DNA from: a bacterium
Lineage (GTDB): Bacteria > Actinomycetota > Acidimicrobiia > Acidimicrobiales > CATQHL01
Assembly (NCBI GenBank): GCA_028824415.1
Contig: JAPPDX010000035.1
Span: 1-41,523, forward strand
Reading direction: 5' to 3'
Length of the DNA: 41,523 bases
The translations under genes and the position numbers were made by a program. Every line of letters begins with the position of its first letter. Position 1 is the first letter of the stretch. Under the pieces are notes generated by a model. That model did not search any database, was not told where the DNA came from, and worked only from the letters and a program-made list of their open reading frames with translations. Positions 25,570-33,832 of the stretch are shown piece after piece.

Positions 25570-26795
25570 GGACCGCGCCGTTGCAGGCTGACAGGTGTTC
25601 CGGCGAGGTGCGCGCTGCACCCGGCGAGGGCGCCGGCCGGCACCAGTTCCTCGACGAGCCGCTTGGCGATGTCGCGGACAGCCTCCGCGGCGGGGCCCTC
25701 GCCCAGCACGAACGGCCGCCCGGCGTCGCTGGACGGTGAGACCTGCGGGTCGATGGGGACCTTGCCCAGCAAGGGCGCCCCGATCTCGGAGGCCAGGGCC
25801 TCGCCGCCGCCCTCTCCGAACAGCTCGTGGCGTGTCCCGCCGGGATCGACGTAGGCGGTCATGTTCTCGATGACTCCGGCGATGCGCAGGTAGTTGTTGC
25901 GACCCATGTTGGCGGCGCGCGCGGCCACGTTCTGCACGCTGCGCGAGGGGGTCGTGACGATGATCATCTCTGCTCGGGGCAGCAGCTTGGCGATCCCCAT
26001 CTGCACATCGCCGGTTCCCGGCGGCATGTCCACCACCAGGAAGTCCATGGGCCCCCACAGCACGTCCTCCAGGAAGTGGCGCACCGCCCGGTTCAGGATC
26101 AGGCCGCGCCACATCAGGGCCGTCTGCTCGTCGTCGACCAGCAGGCCCATCGAGACCACTTTCAGCATGCCCTCGCCGATGTCCCGCGTCTGGGGCAGGA
26201 TCTTTCGCTCGGACTCGGCGCCCTCGAGCCGGCCCGTTAGGTCCAGCATCCGGGGCACCGAATACCCCCAGATGTCGGCGTCGAGCAGACCCACGGTCAT
26301 CCCCTCGGTCGCCAGCGCCATGGCGAGGTTCACCGAGATGGAGGACTTGCCGACGCCACCCTTGCCCGAGGCGATCAGCAGCACCTTGGTGGTGATCGGG
26401 ATCTCGGTGTCGGGCGCGTTCTCGGCGACGTTGCGCCGGGCGATCGCCATGGCCTTGGCCTTGCCCCCGGTGGAGAGTTCCGTCCAGGAGATGTCCACGG
26501 CACGAACGCCCGCCAGGGACGCTACCCGGTTGCGCACGTCGCGCTGGATCTGCGCTCGCAGGGGGCAGCCCATGGTGGTGAGGGCGATGGTGACCGTGAC
26601 CTGGCCGCAGGGGTCGACCTCGGCTCCGGGAACCATCCCCAACTCGACGATGTTGCTGCCGAGTTCGGGGTCGATGACGTCGCTGAGCAGCGCCATGACG
26701 GCCTCGACGGTCGGTGGCGGAGCGCTTGAGGAGACCTCAGCGGCCGCCGCGGGGCCGGCTGGCGGCTCCGGGTCCGGGGTGACGGAGACGGCCAC
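25566..26795 (-). CDS. Mrp/NBP35 family iron-sulfur carrier ATPase
   Basis: This 409-residue P-loop ATPase is thought to carry and transfer Fe-S clusters. After a Pro/Ala-rich N-terminal tail, a MIP18/DUF59-like domain spans about residues 30-110 (VIDPELGSNIVELGM, TIALTTMGCPLRAQ). The ATPase domain has the deviant Walker A SGKGGVGKSS, LLDADIWGYSVPRML and FLVVDMPPGTGD. The C-terminal CxxC that bridges the cluster in E. coli-type Mrp is replaced by VDPGG after ENMTAY. The GTG (26795) is 7 nt from a TAGACT -10, so the message is probably leaderless. It diverges from the A-type Fe-S carrier gene at 26968, a fitting functional neighbour. Confidence 0.93.
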   Translation of the reverse strand: MAVSVTPDPEPPAGPAAAAEVSSSAPPPTVEAVMALLSDVIDPELGSNIVELGMVPGAEVDPCGQVTVTIALTTMGCPLRAQIQRDVRNRVASLAGVRAVDISWTELSTGGKAKAMAIARRNVAENAPDTEIPITTKVLLIASGKGGVGKSSISVNLAMALATEGMTVGLLDADIWGYSVPRMLDLTGRLEGAESERKILPQTRDIGEGMLKVVSMGLLVDDEQTALMWRGLILNRAVRHFLEDVLWGPMDFLVVDMPPGTGDVQMGIAKLLPRAEMIIVTTPSRSVQNVAARAANMGRNNYLRIAGVIENMTAYVDPGGTRHELFGEGGGEALASEIGAPLLGKVPIDPQVSPSSDAGRPFVLGEGPAAEAVRDIAKRLVEELVPAGALAGCSAHLAGTPVSLQRRGP

Positions 26796-26802
26796 GAAGC
26801 GA

Positions 26803-26808
26803 AGTCTA
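26803..26808 (-). promoter_or_regulatory. -10 element of the leaderless mrp-ACAD-selA-selB operon
   Basis: TAGACT on the minus strand ends 7 nt before the mrp GTG at 26795. It is the only convincing promoter seen upstream of this four-gene set. Confidence 0.45.
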
Positions 26809-26857
26809 CGGGGACGGTTCGCGCCGACAGCCCTGCAGGCGCGGCGGCGACCTCGGG

Positions 26858-26863
26858 TACACT
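26858..26863 (+). promoter_or_regulatory. -10 element for the A-type carrier gene
   Basis: TACACT lies about 104 nt before ATG 26968. The implied leader of about 98 nt contains GTCCCGGCTGTGGGCCGG-type inverted segments but no recognised riboswitch. Confidence 0.35.
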
Positions 26864-26967
26864 GGCTCCACGGGTCCGTCCCGGCTGTGGGCCGGCGGTC
26901 CCAGCGAGAAGTGTCGGCGCGGAAACGACCGGGCCGGCAGGCCACGGAATCGACCAAGGAGTGTCCA

Positions 26968-27288
26968 ATGATCACGCTCACTCCCGCCGCAGCGAGCAAG
27001 GTCGGCGAGTTGCTCACCGACGAGAGCGAAGAGGGTCTGGCACTGCGGGTGGCCGTCCGCCCGGGCGGCTGCTCGGGATTCAGCTACGAGATGTACTTCG
27101 ACACCGAGGTCAACGAGAGCGACCAGAGCGCCAACTTCGAGGGTGTCGACGTCATCGTGGATCCCTCCAGTGCCATGCTGCTGCAGGGGGCCACCCTGGA
27201 CTACAGCGACAGCCTGCAGAACGCCGGCTTCTCCATCGACAACCCCAACGCCCAGCGCACCTGCGGCTGCGGGCAGTCCTTCAGCTGA
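26968..27288 (+). CDS. A-type iron-sulfur carrier (ErpA/IscA family)
   Basis: This 106-residue scaffold/carrier delivers Fe-S clusters to apoproteins. All three conserved cysteines are present: one in RPGGCSGFSYEM and two in the C-terminal RTCGCGQSF. Length is typical. ATG 26968 is preceded by AAGGAG. It diverges from mrp, another Fe-S carrier. The next gene, a 2Fe-2S / molybdenum-hydroxylase-like fusion, starts 5 bp downstream, so the carrier may supply clusters to it. Confidence 0.95.
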   Translation: MITLTPAAASKVGELLTDESEEGLALRVAVRPGGCSGFSYEMYFDTEVNESDQSANFEGVDVIVDPSSAMLLQGATLDYSDSLQNAGFSIDNPNAQRTCGCGQSFS

Positions 27289-27293
27289 CCTCC

Positions 27294-28844
27294 ATGCCGG
27301 CGCCGGCCGGCGACCACATCACCCTCACTGTCGATGGTCGCTCCGTCAGCGCGCCCGCTGGTGACTCCTCGCTCCTGACGCTCCTGCGCGAGCACCTCGG
27401 CATCGGTGGGGTGAAGGACGGCTGCAGCCCGCAGGGGCAGTGCGGCGCCTGCACGGTTCTGGTGGACGGCGCCGCCAGAGTGGCCTGTGTCACGCCGGCC
27501 CGGCGTGTGGCGGGTCGCGAGATCACGACGCTGGCGGGGCTGGACACGGACCGGCGAGCGACCTGGGCGGACGCCTTCTGCGCCACCGGTGCGAGCCAGT
27601 GCGGGTTCTGCACGCCCGGAATCATCCTGCGCCTCGAGAGCTTGCTCGGCCGCTCGCCCGGCGCGGATCCACGCCGGGCGCTCGCCGCCCATCTCTGCCG
27701 CTGTACCGGTTGGCAGACCATCATGGAGGCCTTCGAGGCCGTGGCGGCGGGCGTCGAGCCGGGCGTCCGGGCCGATCGCGACCTGGTGGCAGCGGCGCAG
27801 CGCGCGGGGATCGAGGGGAGCCGCACGCAGGTGGTGGGCCCGCACGTGGCGTGCGGCGAGGGAGGATTCGCCGACGACAGCGCGCCCGCCGACGCACTCG
27901 TGGCGGTCCCAGCGGCGGGCGGCTGGGCGCTGGCCGAGACCCTCGCGGAGGCTCGAAGCGCCGCCGGCGCACCCGAGGGCCGGCGCAGCACGTTGGCGGC
28001 GACACCGCCGCTGGAGGTGCCGCCGGGGGACTGGGATGCAACACTCCGGACCTGCTGGACCGAACCGGCCTACCTCGAACTCGACGCCTCCTGGTGCCTG
28101 CCGGGCGGCCGGGCCGCCGATCCGCTTGCAAACGGCGGCGCCTTCGGCGGCAAGGAGACCTCATTGGCGGCTGTGACCGCCCGCCGGCTGGCCGACGAGA
28201 CGGGGCGCGCGGTCCGTGTCGTCTATTCCCGGCCGGACGCGACCCGGCTGGGGTCGAAGCGGCCTCCGGTGGCCGGCGGCGCAAACGCCGACGGGAGCGG
28301 GTGCCTGAGGGTCGTCCGGACTCCGGGTATCGCCGCGGCGGTCGCTGCGGTGGCGCCCGGACTGGAACTGGCCGAGGTGGACGTGGCCGGCCCGCCAACC
28401 TCGGGAGCGCTCCGCGCCGCCGGCGTGGCCGAAGTGCTCGCCCTCCTCGCCGGGGCGCGCGGCAGTGCAGGACCGGTGCGTCTGCCGGGCGGTGCGGTCG
28501 CCGCGGCGGACGTCAGCGGAGGCACCATCGACGTGGAGGTGGATTGCGGACGGCCGCTCGACGACGTCGTTCTCCGCTCCTACTGCATCGGCGCTGCCCA
28601 CATGGCCTACAGCCTCGTGACCTCCGAGGCGATCGCGGTCGACGAACACGGCACGGTCGCCGACCTCACCGTGCGCTCCTTCGGGGTCGTAACGGCGTCG
28701 CAGACGCCGACGGTGAACGTGCGGATCGCTCCGAGCGACGCCGAGCCCGTCAATGGCTCCGACGCGGTGTTCGTGGCGGTGGCCGCCGCCACGTGGCTGG
28801 CGAAGGGCTGCCCGCCGACCTGGCCCACCGACCGGCGGTCGTGA
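27294..28844 (+). CDS. Condensed fusion of 2Fe-2S subunit and molybdenum-hydroxylase-like domain
   Basis: This 516-residue protein resembles a xanthine dehydrogenase / CO-dehydrogenase-type hydroxylase compressed into one chain. Residues 1-150 form a complete two-cluster 2Fe-2S subunit: Cys44, 50, 53 and 65 (CSPQGQCGAC...), then Cys103, 106, 135 and 137 (QCGFCTPG, CRCTGW). Residues of about 180-510 carry scattered blocks of the Mo-cofactor subunit: VACGEGGFADDSAP, EPAYLELDASW, GGAFGGKET and VVYSRPDATRLGSKRPP. The C-terminal VTSEAIAVDEHGTV segment belongs to the same set. This half is about 350 residues instead of the usual 700-800, and the GxGE segment with the catalytic Glu seems missing (GSDAVFVAVAAA). 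No FAD subunit is adjacent. ATG 27294 is 5 bp after the carrier gene. Function is uncertain; it may be non-catalytic. Confidence 0.72.
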   Translation: MPAPAGDHITLTVDGRSVSAPAGDSSLLTLLREHLGIGGVKDGCSPQGQCGACTVLVDGAARVACVTPARRVAGREITTLAGLDTDRRATWADAFCATGASQCGFCTPGIILRLESLLGRSPGADPRRALAAHLCRCTGWQTIMEAFEAVAAGVEPGVRADRDLVAAAQRAGIEGSRTQVVGPHVACGEGGFADDSAPADALVAVPAAGGWALAETLAEARSAAGAPEGRRSTLAATPPLEVPPGDWDATLRTCWTEPAYLELDASWCLPGGRAADPLANGGAFGGKETSLAAVTARRLADETGRAVRVVYSRPDATRLGSKRPPVAGGANADGSGCLRVVRTPGIAAAVAAVAPGLELAEVDVAGPPTSGALRAAGVAEVLALLAGARGSAGPVRLPGGAVAAADVSGGTIDVEVDCGRPLDDVVLRSYCIGAAHMAYSLVTSEAIAVDEHGTVADLTVRSFGVVTASQTPTVNVRIAPSDAEPVNGSDAVFVAVAAATWLAKGCPPTWPTDRRS

Positions 28845-28885
28845 CCGGCGCCCGTCTCCCGCGAGATCGGAGATCGATCGGAGGA

Positions 28886-28914
28886 TTACGATCCGAGTGA
28901 GATCCTCATAGACT
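28886..28914 (+). promoter_or_regulatory. Promoter of glnA
   Basis: TTACGA (28886-28891) and TAGACT (28909-28914) have a 17-bp spacer. The region also holds an inverted repeat GAGGAT ... ATCCTC (28881-28907) that overlaps the promoter and could be an operator. No clear GlnR-type box was recognised. Confidence 0.5.
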
Positions 28915-28983
28915 TTCGGCTGTCTCCAGTCAACGGCGCCGGGGGACAGCGCATGGCGACACCGACCGACTGGAGGGATGACA

Positions 28984-30411
28984 ATGGCAACTCCGGCTGA
29001 AGTTGTTTCGCGTCTGCGGGACGAGGACATCCAATTCGTGGACATGCGATTCACGGACGTTCCCGGCACGCAGCACCACTACACGCTCCCGGCGCACGAG
29101 TTGACCGAGGACGTCTTCGCCGATGGCTTGGGATTCGACGGCTCGTCGATCCGGGGTTTCCAGACCATCGATCGGTCGGACATGCTCTTGCTTCCCGATC
29201 CCGAGACCGGCTTCATCGACCCGTTCTTCAAGCACAAGACCCTCGCCCTGCTCTGCACGGTCTACGACCCGGTGACCGGGTTCGAGTACTTCAAGGATCC
29301 CCGCGTGGTGGCCAAGCGCGCCGTGCGCTACATGCTCGGCACGGGTCTGGCCGACACCTGCTTCGTGGGACCCGAAGCCGAATTCTTCATCTTCGACGGG
29401 GTGAACTACCACAACGAGCCTTACGGCGCGGCCTTCGAGGTTCGCTCGGTGGAGGGCATCTGGACGAGCGGCGACACCCTCGACGCCCGCGACGATCCGA
29501 ACCTCGGCCACAGGATCCGGTACAAGTCGGGCTACTTCCCGCTGCCGCCGCTGGATCGCCACCAGGACCTGCGGGCGGAGATGGTCGCCACCCTCGAGGC
29601 ATGCGGGGTGGAAGTGGAATTGCACCATCACGAGGTCGGCACGGCAGGCCAGGCCGAGATCGACATGCGCTTCGACCACCTGCTGACGATGGCCGACAAG
29701 GTGCAGCTCTACAAGTACGTCTGCAAGAACGTGGCCGCGCAGGCCCACAAGACCGTCACGTTCATGCCGAAGCCGATCTACGGCGACAACGGATCGGGGA
29801 TGCACGTCCACATGTCGCTGTGGAAGGACGGCGAGACGCTCTTCTACGACCGGGACAACTACGCCGGCCTCTCAGAGATGGCGCGTCACTTCACCGGAGG
29901 TGTACTGGCCCATGCTGCGGCGATCCTGGCGTTCGCGGCCCCGACCGTGAACTCCTACAAGCGCCTCGTCCCGGGTTACGAGGCGCCGGTGAACCTCGTG
30001 TACTCCGAGCGCAACCGCTCCGCGGCGATCCGGGTGCCGCTTGTCTCGGAGAGCCCCGCCGCCAAGCGCATCGAGTTCCGGTGCCCCGACCCGTCCGCGA
30101 ACCCCTATCTGGCTTTCTCCGCGATCCTGCTCGCCGGTCTCGACGGCGTGTTGAACGGCATCGAGCCCCCGGATCCTCTCGACAAGGACATCTACTCGCT
30201 CTCCCCCGAGGAGTTGGCCGGCGTGGCGACGGTTCCCGGCTCGCTTGCCCGATCTCTCGACGCTCTGGAGGCCGATCACGACTTCCTGCGTGTTGGCGGG
30301 GTTTTCGGCGAGTCGCTGCTGGAGTCCTACGTCGAGGCCAAGCGGGAGGAGATCGACACGGTCCGCCTGCGCCCGCATCCCATGGAGTTCGAGCTGTACT
30401 ACTCCATCTGA
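28984..30411 (+). CDS. glnA: Type I glutamine synthetase
   Basis: This 475-residue enzyme makes glutamine from glutamate, ammonia and ATP as a dodecamer. The latch-like N-terminus (DIQFVDMRFTDVPG), GFDGSSIRGF, PEAEFF, AGQAEIDMRF, the ATP-binding FMPKPIYGDNGSGMHVHMS and NRSAAIRVP are all present. DKDIYSLSPEEL near the end contains the Tyr adenylylated in GSI-beta enzymes, so control by a GlnE-type adenylyltransferase is likely. Two in-frame ATGs exist (28978 and 28984). The GGAGGG site spaces properly only to 28984. nadE, another ammonia/glutamine-linked enzyme gene, follows after 45 bp but has its own -10. Confidence 0.97.
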   Translation: MATPAEVVSRLRDEDIQFVDMRFTDVPGTQHHYTLPAHELTEDVFADGLGFDGSSIRGFQTIDRSDMLLLPDPETGFIDPFFKHKTLALLCTVYDPVTGFEYFKDPRVVAKRAVRYMLGTGLADTCFVGPEAEFFIFDGVNYHNEPYGAAFEVRSVEGIWTSGDTLDARDDPNLGHRIRYKSGYFPLPPLDRHQDLRAEMVATLEACGVEVELHHHEVGTAGQAEIDMRFDHLLTMADKVQLYKYVCKNVAAQAHKTVTFMPKPIYGDNGSGMHVHMSLWKDGETLFYDRDNYAGLSEMARHFTGGVLAHAAAILAFAAPTVNSYKRLVPGYEAPVNLVYSERNRSAAIRVPLVSESPAAKRIEFRCPDPSANPYLAFSAILLAGLDGVLNGIEPPDPLDKDIYSLSPEELAGVATVPGSLARSLDALEADHDFLRVGGVFGESLLESYVEAKREEIDTVRLRPHPMEFELYYSI

Positions 30412-30444
30412 GCGGGCCCCGGGGTCGGCCCGGAGCACCGTCGG

Positions 30445-30450
30445 TAGCCT
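30445..30450 (+). promoter_or_regulatory. -10 element of leaderless nadE
   Basis: TAGCCT ends 6 nt before the nadE ATG at 30457 and no ribosome site is present. It is identical in sequence and spacing to those of asd and the receiver gene. Confidence 0.5.
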
Positions 30451-30456
30451 GAGGCA

Positions 30457-32163
30457 ATGCTCCGGGTTGGCATCTGCCAGCTGAACCTCACCGTCGGCGA
30501 CCTCGACGGCAACGTCGAGCGCATGGTCGCGGCATTGGCGGAGGTGTCCGAGCGGGGCGGCGACGTGGCCGTCTTCCCGGAGTTGGCCGTCAGCGGGTAC
30601 CCGCCGGAGGACCTGCTGGCCAAACCGCGGTTCGCGCTTGACTGCCAGGCAGCGCTGGAGAAGATCGCCGCGGCCACGGGCCGCTGCGCGGCCGTCGTCG
30701 GGCTGCCTGTGGCCGGCGACGGAGGGGCACTGTTCAACGCCGCCGCGGTGTGCGCGAACGGCGCCACCGCCGGCGTGGAGCGCAAGGCCCAGCTGCCGAA
30801 CTACGGCGTCTTCGACGAGCAGCGCCACTTCAGTGCGGGCACGCCTGAGGCGCTGTTCGAGATCGCCGGCGTGGCGGTGGGAATCTCCATCTGCGAGGAC
30901 ATCTGGATCGACGGCGGCGCCGTCGAGCAGCTGGTCGGCGGCGGCGCGGAACTGATCGTCAACGTGAATGCATCCCCGTACAACCTCGGCAAGCTCGACG
31001 AGCGGCTCGGGATCCTGCGCCGGCGAATCGAGCGGACCGGCTGCCCGGTGGTGTACGTAAACCTGGTCGGCGGGCAGGACGAACTGGTCTTCGACGGCCG
31101 GTCTTTGGTGCTGGATGCCGGCGGGTCGGTCACCGCCCAGGCGAAGGCGTTCGCCGAGGAGATCCTCGTCGTCGACGTCGAGACCGGCTGCACCCGCGGC
31201 TCGGCGGGACTCGGAGGCCCCCGGATGCGGCGGATCCCGGTCAGCACCGCGTCCGCAGTGGCGCCCGAGCCGCTGCCGGCAGCACAGCCGGTGGCGTCGC
31301 TGGCTCCCCTCGACGAGGTCTACGCGGCCCTCGTCCTGGCGACGCGGGACTACGTGACGAAGAACGGCTTCAGCGACGTCTGCGTGGGCTTGTCCGGTGG
31401 CGTGGACTCCTCGCTCGTCGCAACCATCGCCGCCGAAGCGCTCGGCCCCGAGCGCGTGCACGGGGTGCTCATGCCGTCGCGCTACTCCTCGGATCACTCC
31501 GTGGCCGACGCCGAGGCGCTCTGTCACAACCTGGGGATCGAGGGGCGCCTGATCGGCATCGAGCCGGCCCACGACGCCTTCGAGCAGATGCTGGCACCGG
31601 AGTTCGCGGGCCTGGCACCGGGTCTTGCCGAGGAGAACGTGCAGTCGCGCATCCGGGCCGTGGTGCTGATGGCGCTTGCCAACAAGTTCGGCTGGCTGGT
31701 GCTCACGACCGGCAACAAGTCGGAGGTGGCGGTTGGCTACTCGACGCTCTACGGCGACTCGGCGGGTGCCTTCGCGCCGATCTCCGATATCTGGAAGATG
31801 CAGGTCTACGAACTGGCCCAACGGCGCAACGAGGTCGCCGGCCGGCCACTCGTGCCCGCCGGCGTGCTGGCCAAGGCCCCGTCGGCGGAACTGCGGCCCG
31901 ACCAGCGCGACTCGGACAGTCTGCCGCCGTACGAATTCCTGGATCCGGTGGCCCGCGCCTTCGTCGAGGGGGACAAGACCGTCGGCGAACTCATCGCAGC
32001 GGGTGCGGACCCCGAACTCGTGCGCACCGTCGGAAGGCTGGTCGACGTGGCGGAGTACAAGCGCCGACAGGGGCCGCCCGGGGTGCGGGTGACGCCCAAG
32101 GCCTTCGGAAAGGATCGCCGGATTCCCATTACGAACCGGTACCGGGGCGAGGCTCGGGACTGA
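30457..32163 (+). CDS. nadE: Glutamine-dependent NAD+ synthetase
   Basis: This 568-residue two-domain enzyme amidates nicotinic acid adenine dinucleotide to NAD+ using glutamine. The N-terminal nitrilase-fold glutaminase has the Glu42-Lys110-Cys146 triad (PELAVSGYPPEDL, ERKAQLPNYGVFDE, SICEDIW). From about residue 280 lies the synthetase domain with the PP-loop GLSGGVDSSLVA, TTGNKSEVAVGY and YGDSAGAFAPI. The C-terminal RIPITNRYRG is typical. Length is that of the compact bacterial form. It follows glnA, whose product supplies its glutamine; co-expression is plausible though a separate leaderless promoter is seen. Confidence 0.97.
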   Translation: MLRVGICQLNLTVGDLDGNVERMVAALAEVSERGGDVAVFPELAVSGYPPEDLLAKPRFALDCQAALEKIAAATGRCAAVVGLPVAGDGGALFNAAAVCANGATAGVERKAQLPNYGVFDEQRHFSAGTPEALFEIAGVAVGISICEDIWIDGGAVEQLVGGGAELIVNVNASPYNLGKLDERLGILRRRIERTGCPVVYVNLVGGQDELVFDGRSLVLDAGGSVTAQAKAFAEEILVVDVETGCTRGSAGLGGPRMRRIPVSTASAVAPEPLPAAQPVASLAPLDEVYAALVLATRDYVTKNGFSDVCVGLSGGVDSSLVATIAAEALGPERVHGVLMPSRYSSDHSVADAEALCHNLGIEGRLIGIEPAHDAFEQMLAPEFAGLAPGLAEENVQSRIRAVVLMALANKFGWLVLTTGNKSEVAVGYSTLYGDSAGAFAPISDIWKMQVYELAQRRNEVAGRPLVPAGVLAKAPSAELRPDQRDSDSLPPYEFLDPVARAFVEGDKTVGELIAAGADPELVRTVGRLVDVAEYKRRQGPPGVRVTPKAFGKDRRIPITNRYRGEARD

Positions 32164-32235
32164 GCGGCGTGCGGTGAGTCGTAGCACACGCCGGGTGCAT
32201 CCGACCGGTCGACCGGGCGGTTCGGAGCCAGCTCG

Positions 32236-32745
32236 ATGATGATCGAAGACCTCACCGACGCACTGGGGCGCTACGTGTGGCTGCAGCGTCACCTGGGGGA
32301 GTCTCTGCGATTCTGGAGTGACGGCGAGGACGACGGCGCAGTGGCCGTCTACCTGCACGAGGTGGCGCGCCGATTCGTCGAGCACAGCGCCGGCTGGGAG
32401 GCGCTGCTCGCCGACTCTCCGGCTCTGGGGGCCGCCGAGCGGGTGCGGGCACCGTCACCGGGCTGGGAGGAACTGTTCCGGGGGACCGCCACGGGCACGT
32501 CGGATCGCCTCGTCATCCTCCTTCACGTGGTGCTGCCCCGGATGCGTGCTTCCCTGGAGCGCTTTGCCGGACAGCTAGGCGACGTGGCCGAGGCTGCCGA
32601 GGCGCGTTTCTGCGCCACCGTGGCCCAGGATCTAGGGACGATCGAGGAGCGAGGGCGGGAGTTGCTCGATGTACGGGCGACGGCTCCGAGCCAGCGTCGG
32701 ATGTCGGCGACGCTCGGTCGACGCCTCGCCGAGCTGTCGTGCTGA
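32236..32745 (+). CDS. Hypothetical protein, helical
   Basis: This is a 169-residue protein I do not recognise. It is predicted mostly alpha-helical with no signal peptide or membrane segment. The N-terminal part (LTDALGRYVWLQRHLGESLR and YLHEVARRFVEHSAGWEALL) has the His/Glu spacing of a ferritin-like helical bundle, but no complete metal motif is clear. Two adjacent ATGs (32236, 32239) are possible and no strong ribosome site is present. It lies between nadE and the sigma factor gene, 72 bp after nadE. Codon use and GC look like the neighbours, and the frame is coding-like, so the gene is probably real. Confidence 0.65.
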   Translation: MMIEDLTDALGRYVWLQRHLGESLRFWSDGEDDGAVAVYLHEVARRFVEHSAGWEALLADSPALGAAERVRAPSPGWEELFRGTATGTSDRLVILLHVVLPRMRASLERFAGQLGDVAEAAEARFCATVAQDLGTIEERGRELLDVRATAPSQRRMSATLGRRLAELSC

Positions 32746-32757
32746 CGGGCCGCGCGG

Positions 32758-32785
32758 TTGAACGCGCCGACGCGCTCTGTAGTGT
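32758..32785 (+). promoter_or_regulatory. Promoter of the sigma factor gene
   Basis: TTGAAC (32758-32763) and TAGTGT (32780-32785) are separated by 16 bp, giving a leader of about 70 nt before GTG 32861. Confidence 0.45.
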
Positions 32786-32819
32786 GGGCTTGCGGCTCTC
32801 GTTCAGGGGAGGTTCAGGA

Positions 32820-32834
32820 GACCGATTTTCGGTC
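32820..32834 (+). promoter_or_regulatory. Leader hairpin upstream of the sigma factor gene
   Basis: A perfect 6-bp stem GACCGA/TCGGTC with a TTT loop is followed 9 nt later by TTTTT (32844-32848). This A/T-richness is rare in this window. It could be an attenuator-like element or a protein-binding palindrome in the 5' leader. GGGAG (32849-32853) is the ribosome site. Confidence 0.35.
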
Positions 32835-32860
32835 ACCTGCTGATTTTTGGGAGATCGTCA

Positions 32861-33796
32861 GTGGCGAGAGAGCGGGTTGAGAGGGACGAAGAAGATCTCG
32901 TCCGGCTCTATCTGACCGACATCGGTCAGTACACGCTGCTCACGAAGGACGACGAGGTCGAACTGGCCCAGAAGATCGAGGCCGGGATCGAAGCTCGTGA
33001 GGATCTGGCGACGGGCCGGTCGCTCAGCTCACGGCGCCGCATCGAGTTGCGCCGGCTGGTGGCCGAGGGCGAGGCTGCCGAGCGGCAGTTCGTCCAGTCG
33101 AACCTGCGCTTGGTGGTGTCGATCGCCAAGAAGTATCAGGCCTCGGGGCTGCCGCTGCTGGACCTCGTGCAGGAGGGGAATCTGGGTCTCATGCACGCCG
33201 TCGAGAAGTTCGACTGGCGCAAGGGGTTCAAGTTCTCCACCTATGCCACGTGGTGGATCCGCCAGGCCATCACCCGCGGCATCGCCAACACGGGCCGAAC
33301 GATCCGCCTGCCGGTGCACGCAGGCGACACCCTCACCCGACTGCAGAAGGCCCGCGCCCGCCTCGAATTGCGCTACGGCCGGCCAGCCACCCTCAGCGAG
33401 TTGGCGACCGAGGTGGAGATGCCCGAGCAGAAGGTCACCGAGGCGCTGCGTTTCGCCGCCGAGCCGCTCTCGCTCTCGGAGCCGCTGCGCGAGGACGGCG
33501 ACGCCGAACTGGGCGACGTGGTGGAGGACCGTTCGGCGGAGTCGCCGTTCGAGGTTGCCGCCACGGCGTTGCTGCCCGAGGAGATCAAGCGCCTGCTGTC
33601 GCCGCTGGACGAGCGCGAGCGGGAGATCCTCACGCTGCGCTACGGCCTGGACCGCGGCGAGCCGCGCACGCTCGAGGAGGTCGGCGAGCACTTCAACCTG
33701 ACCCGCGAGCGCATCCGCCAGATCGAGGCACGGGCGATGTCCAAGCTGCGGCACCCTTCGTCGGACACCGGCGCCCGGGACCTGCTGGCCGTCTGA
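32861..33796 (+). CDS. Group 2 RNA polymerase sigma-70 factor (SigB/Hrd-like)
   Basis: This 311-residue sigma factor contains regions 1.2 (RLYLTDIGQYTLLTKDDEVE), 2 (NLRLVVSIAKKYQASGLPLL, then DLVQEGNLGL and YATWWIRQAI), 3 (GRPATLSELATEVEMPEQKV) and 4 (TLEEVGEHFNLTRERIRQIE). Region 1.1 and the large non-conserved region of primary sigma factors are absent. That length and layout fit a non-essential group 2 factor, such as those controlling stress or stationary-phase genes in Actinobacteria. GTG 32861 has GGGAG upstream. STAS and RsbW-like genes in this window could act on a sigma factor, but group 2 factors are not the usual targets. Confidence 0.94.
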   Translation: MARERVERDEEDLVRLYLTDIGQYTLLTKDDEVELAQKIEAGIEAREDLATGRSLSSRRRIELRRLVAEGEAAERQFVQSNLRLVVSIAKKYQASGLPLLDLVQEGNLGLMHAVEKFDWRKGFKFSTYATWWIRQAITRGIANTGRTIRLPVHAGDTLTRLQKARARLELRYGRPATLSELATEVEMPEQKVTEALRFAAEPLSLSEPLREDGDAELGDVVEDRSAESPFEVAATALLPEEIKRLLSPLDEREREILTLRYGLDRGEPRTLEEVGEHFNLTRERIRQIEARAMSKLRHPSSDTGARDLLAV

Positions 33797-33832
33797 TCCC
33801 GCCCGGCCTGCGGGGCGCCGCCCGGCGCCCGG

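Noticed and set aside
26961-27293. N-terminal extension of the 2Fe-2S fusion protein in the same open frame
   Set aside because: This stretch is the Fe-S carrier gene in another frame. ATG 27294 directly precedes the ferredoxin-like domain.
27294-28844. Calling the condensed hydroxylase fusion a pseudogene
   Set aside because: The frame is intact over 516 codons, all eight 2Fe-2S cysteines remain, and motif islands are in the correct order. A maintained but altered protein fits better.
29872-32385. 837-codon minus-strand frame
   Set aside because: It is antisense to glnA and nadE, which are certain. Long antisense frames are a by-product of high third-position GC.
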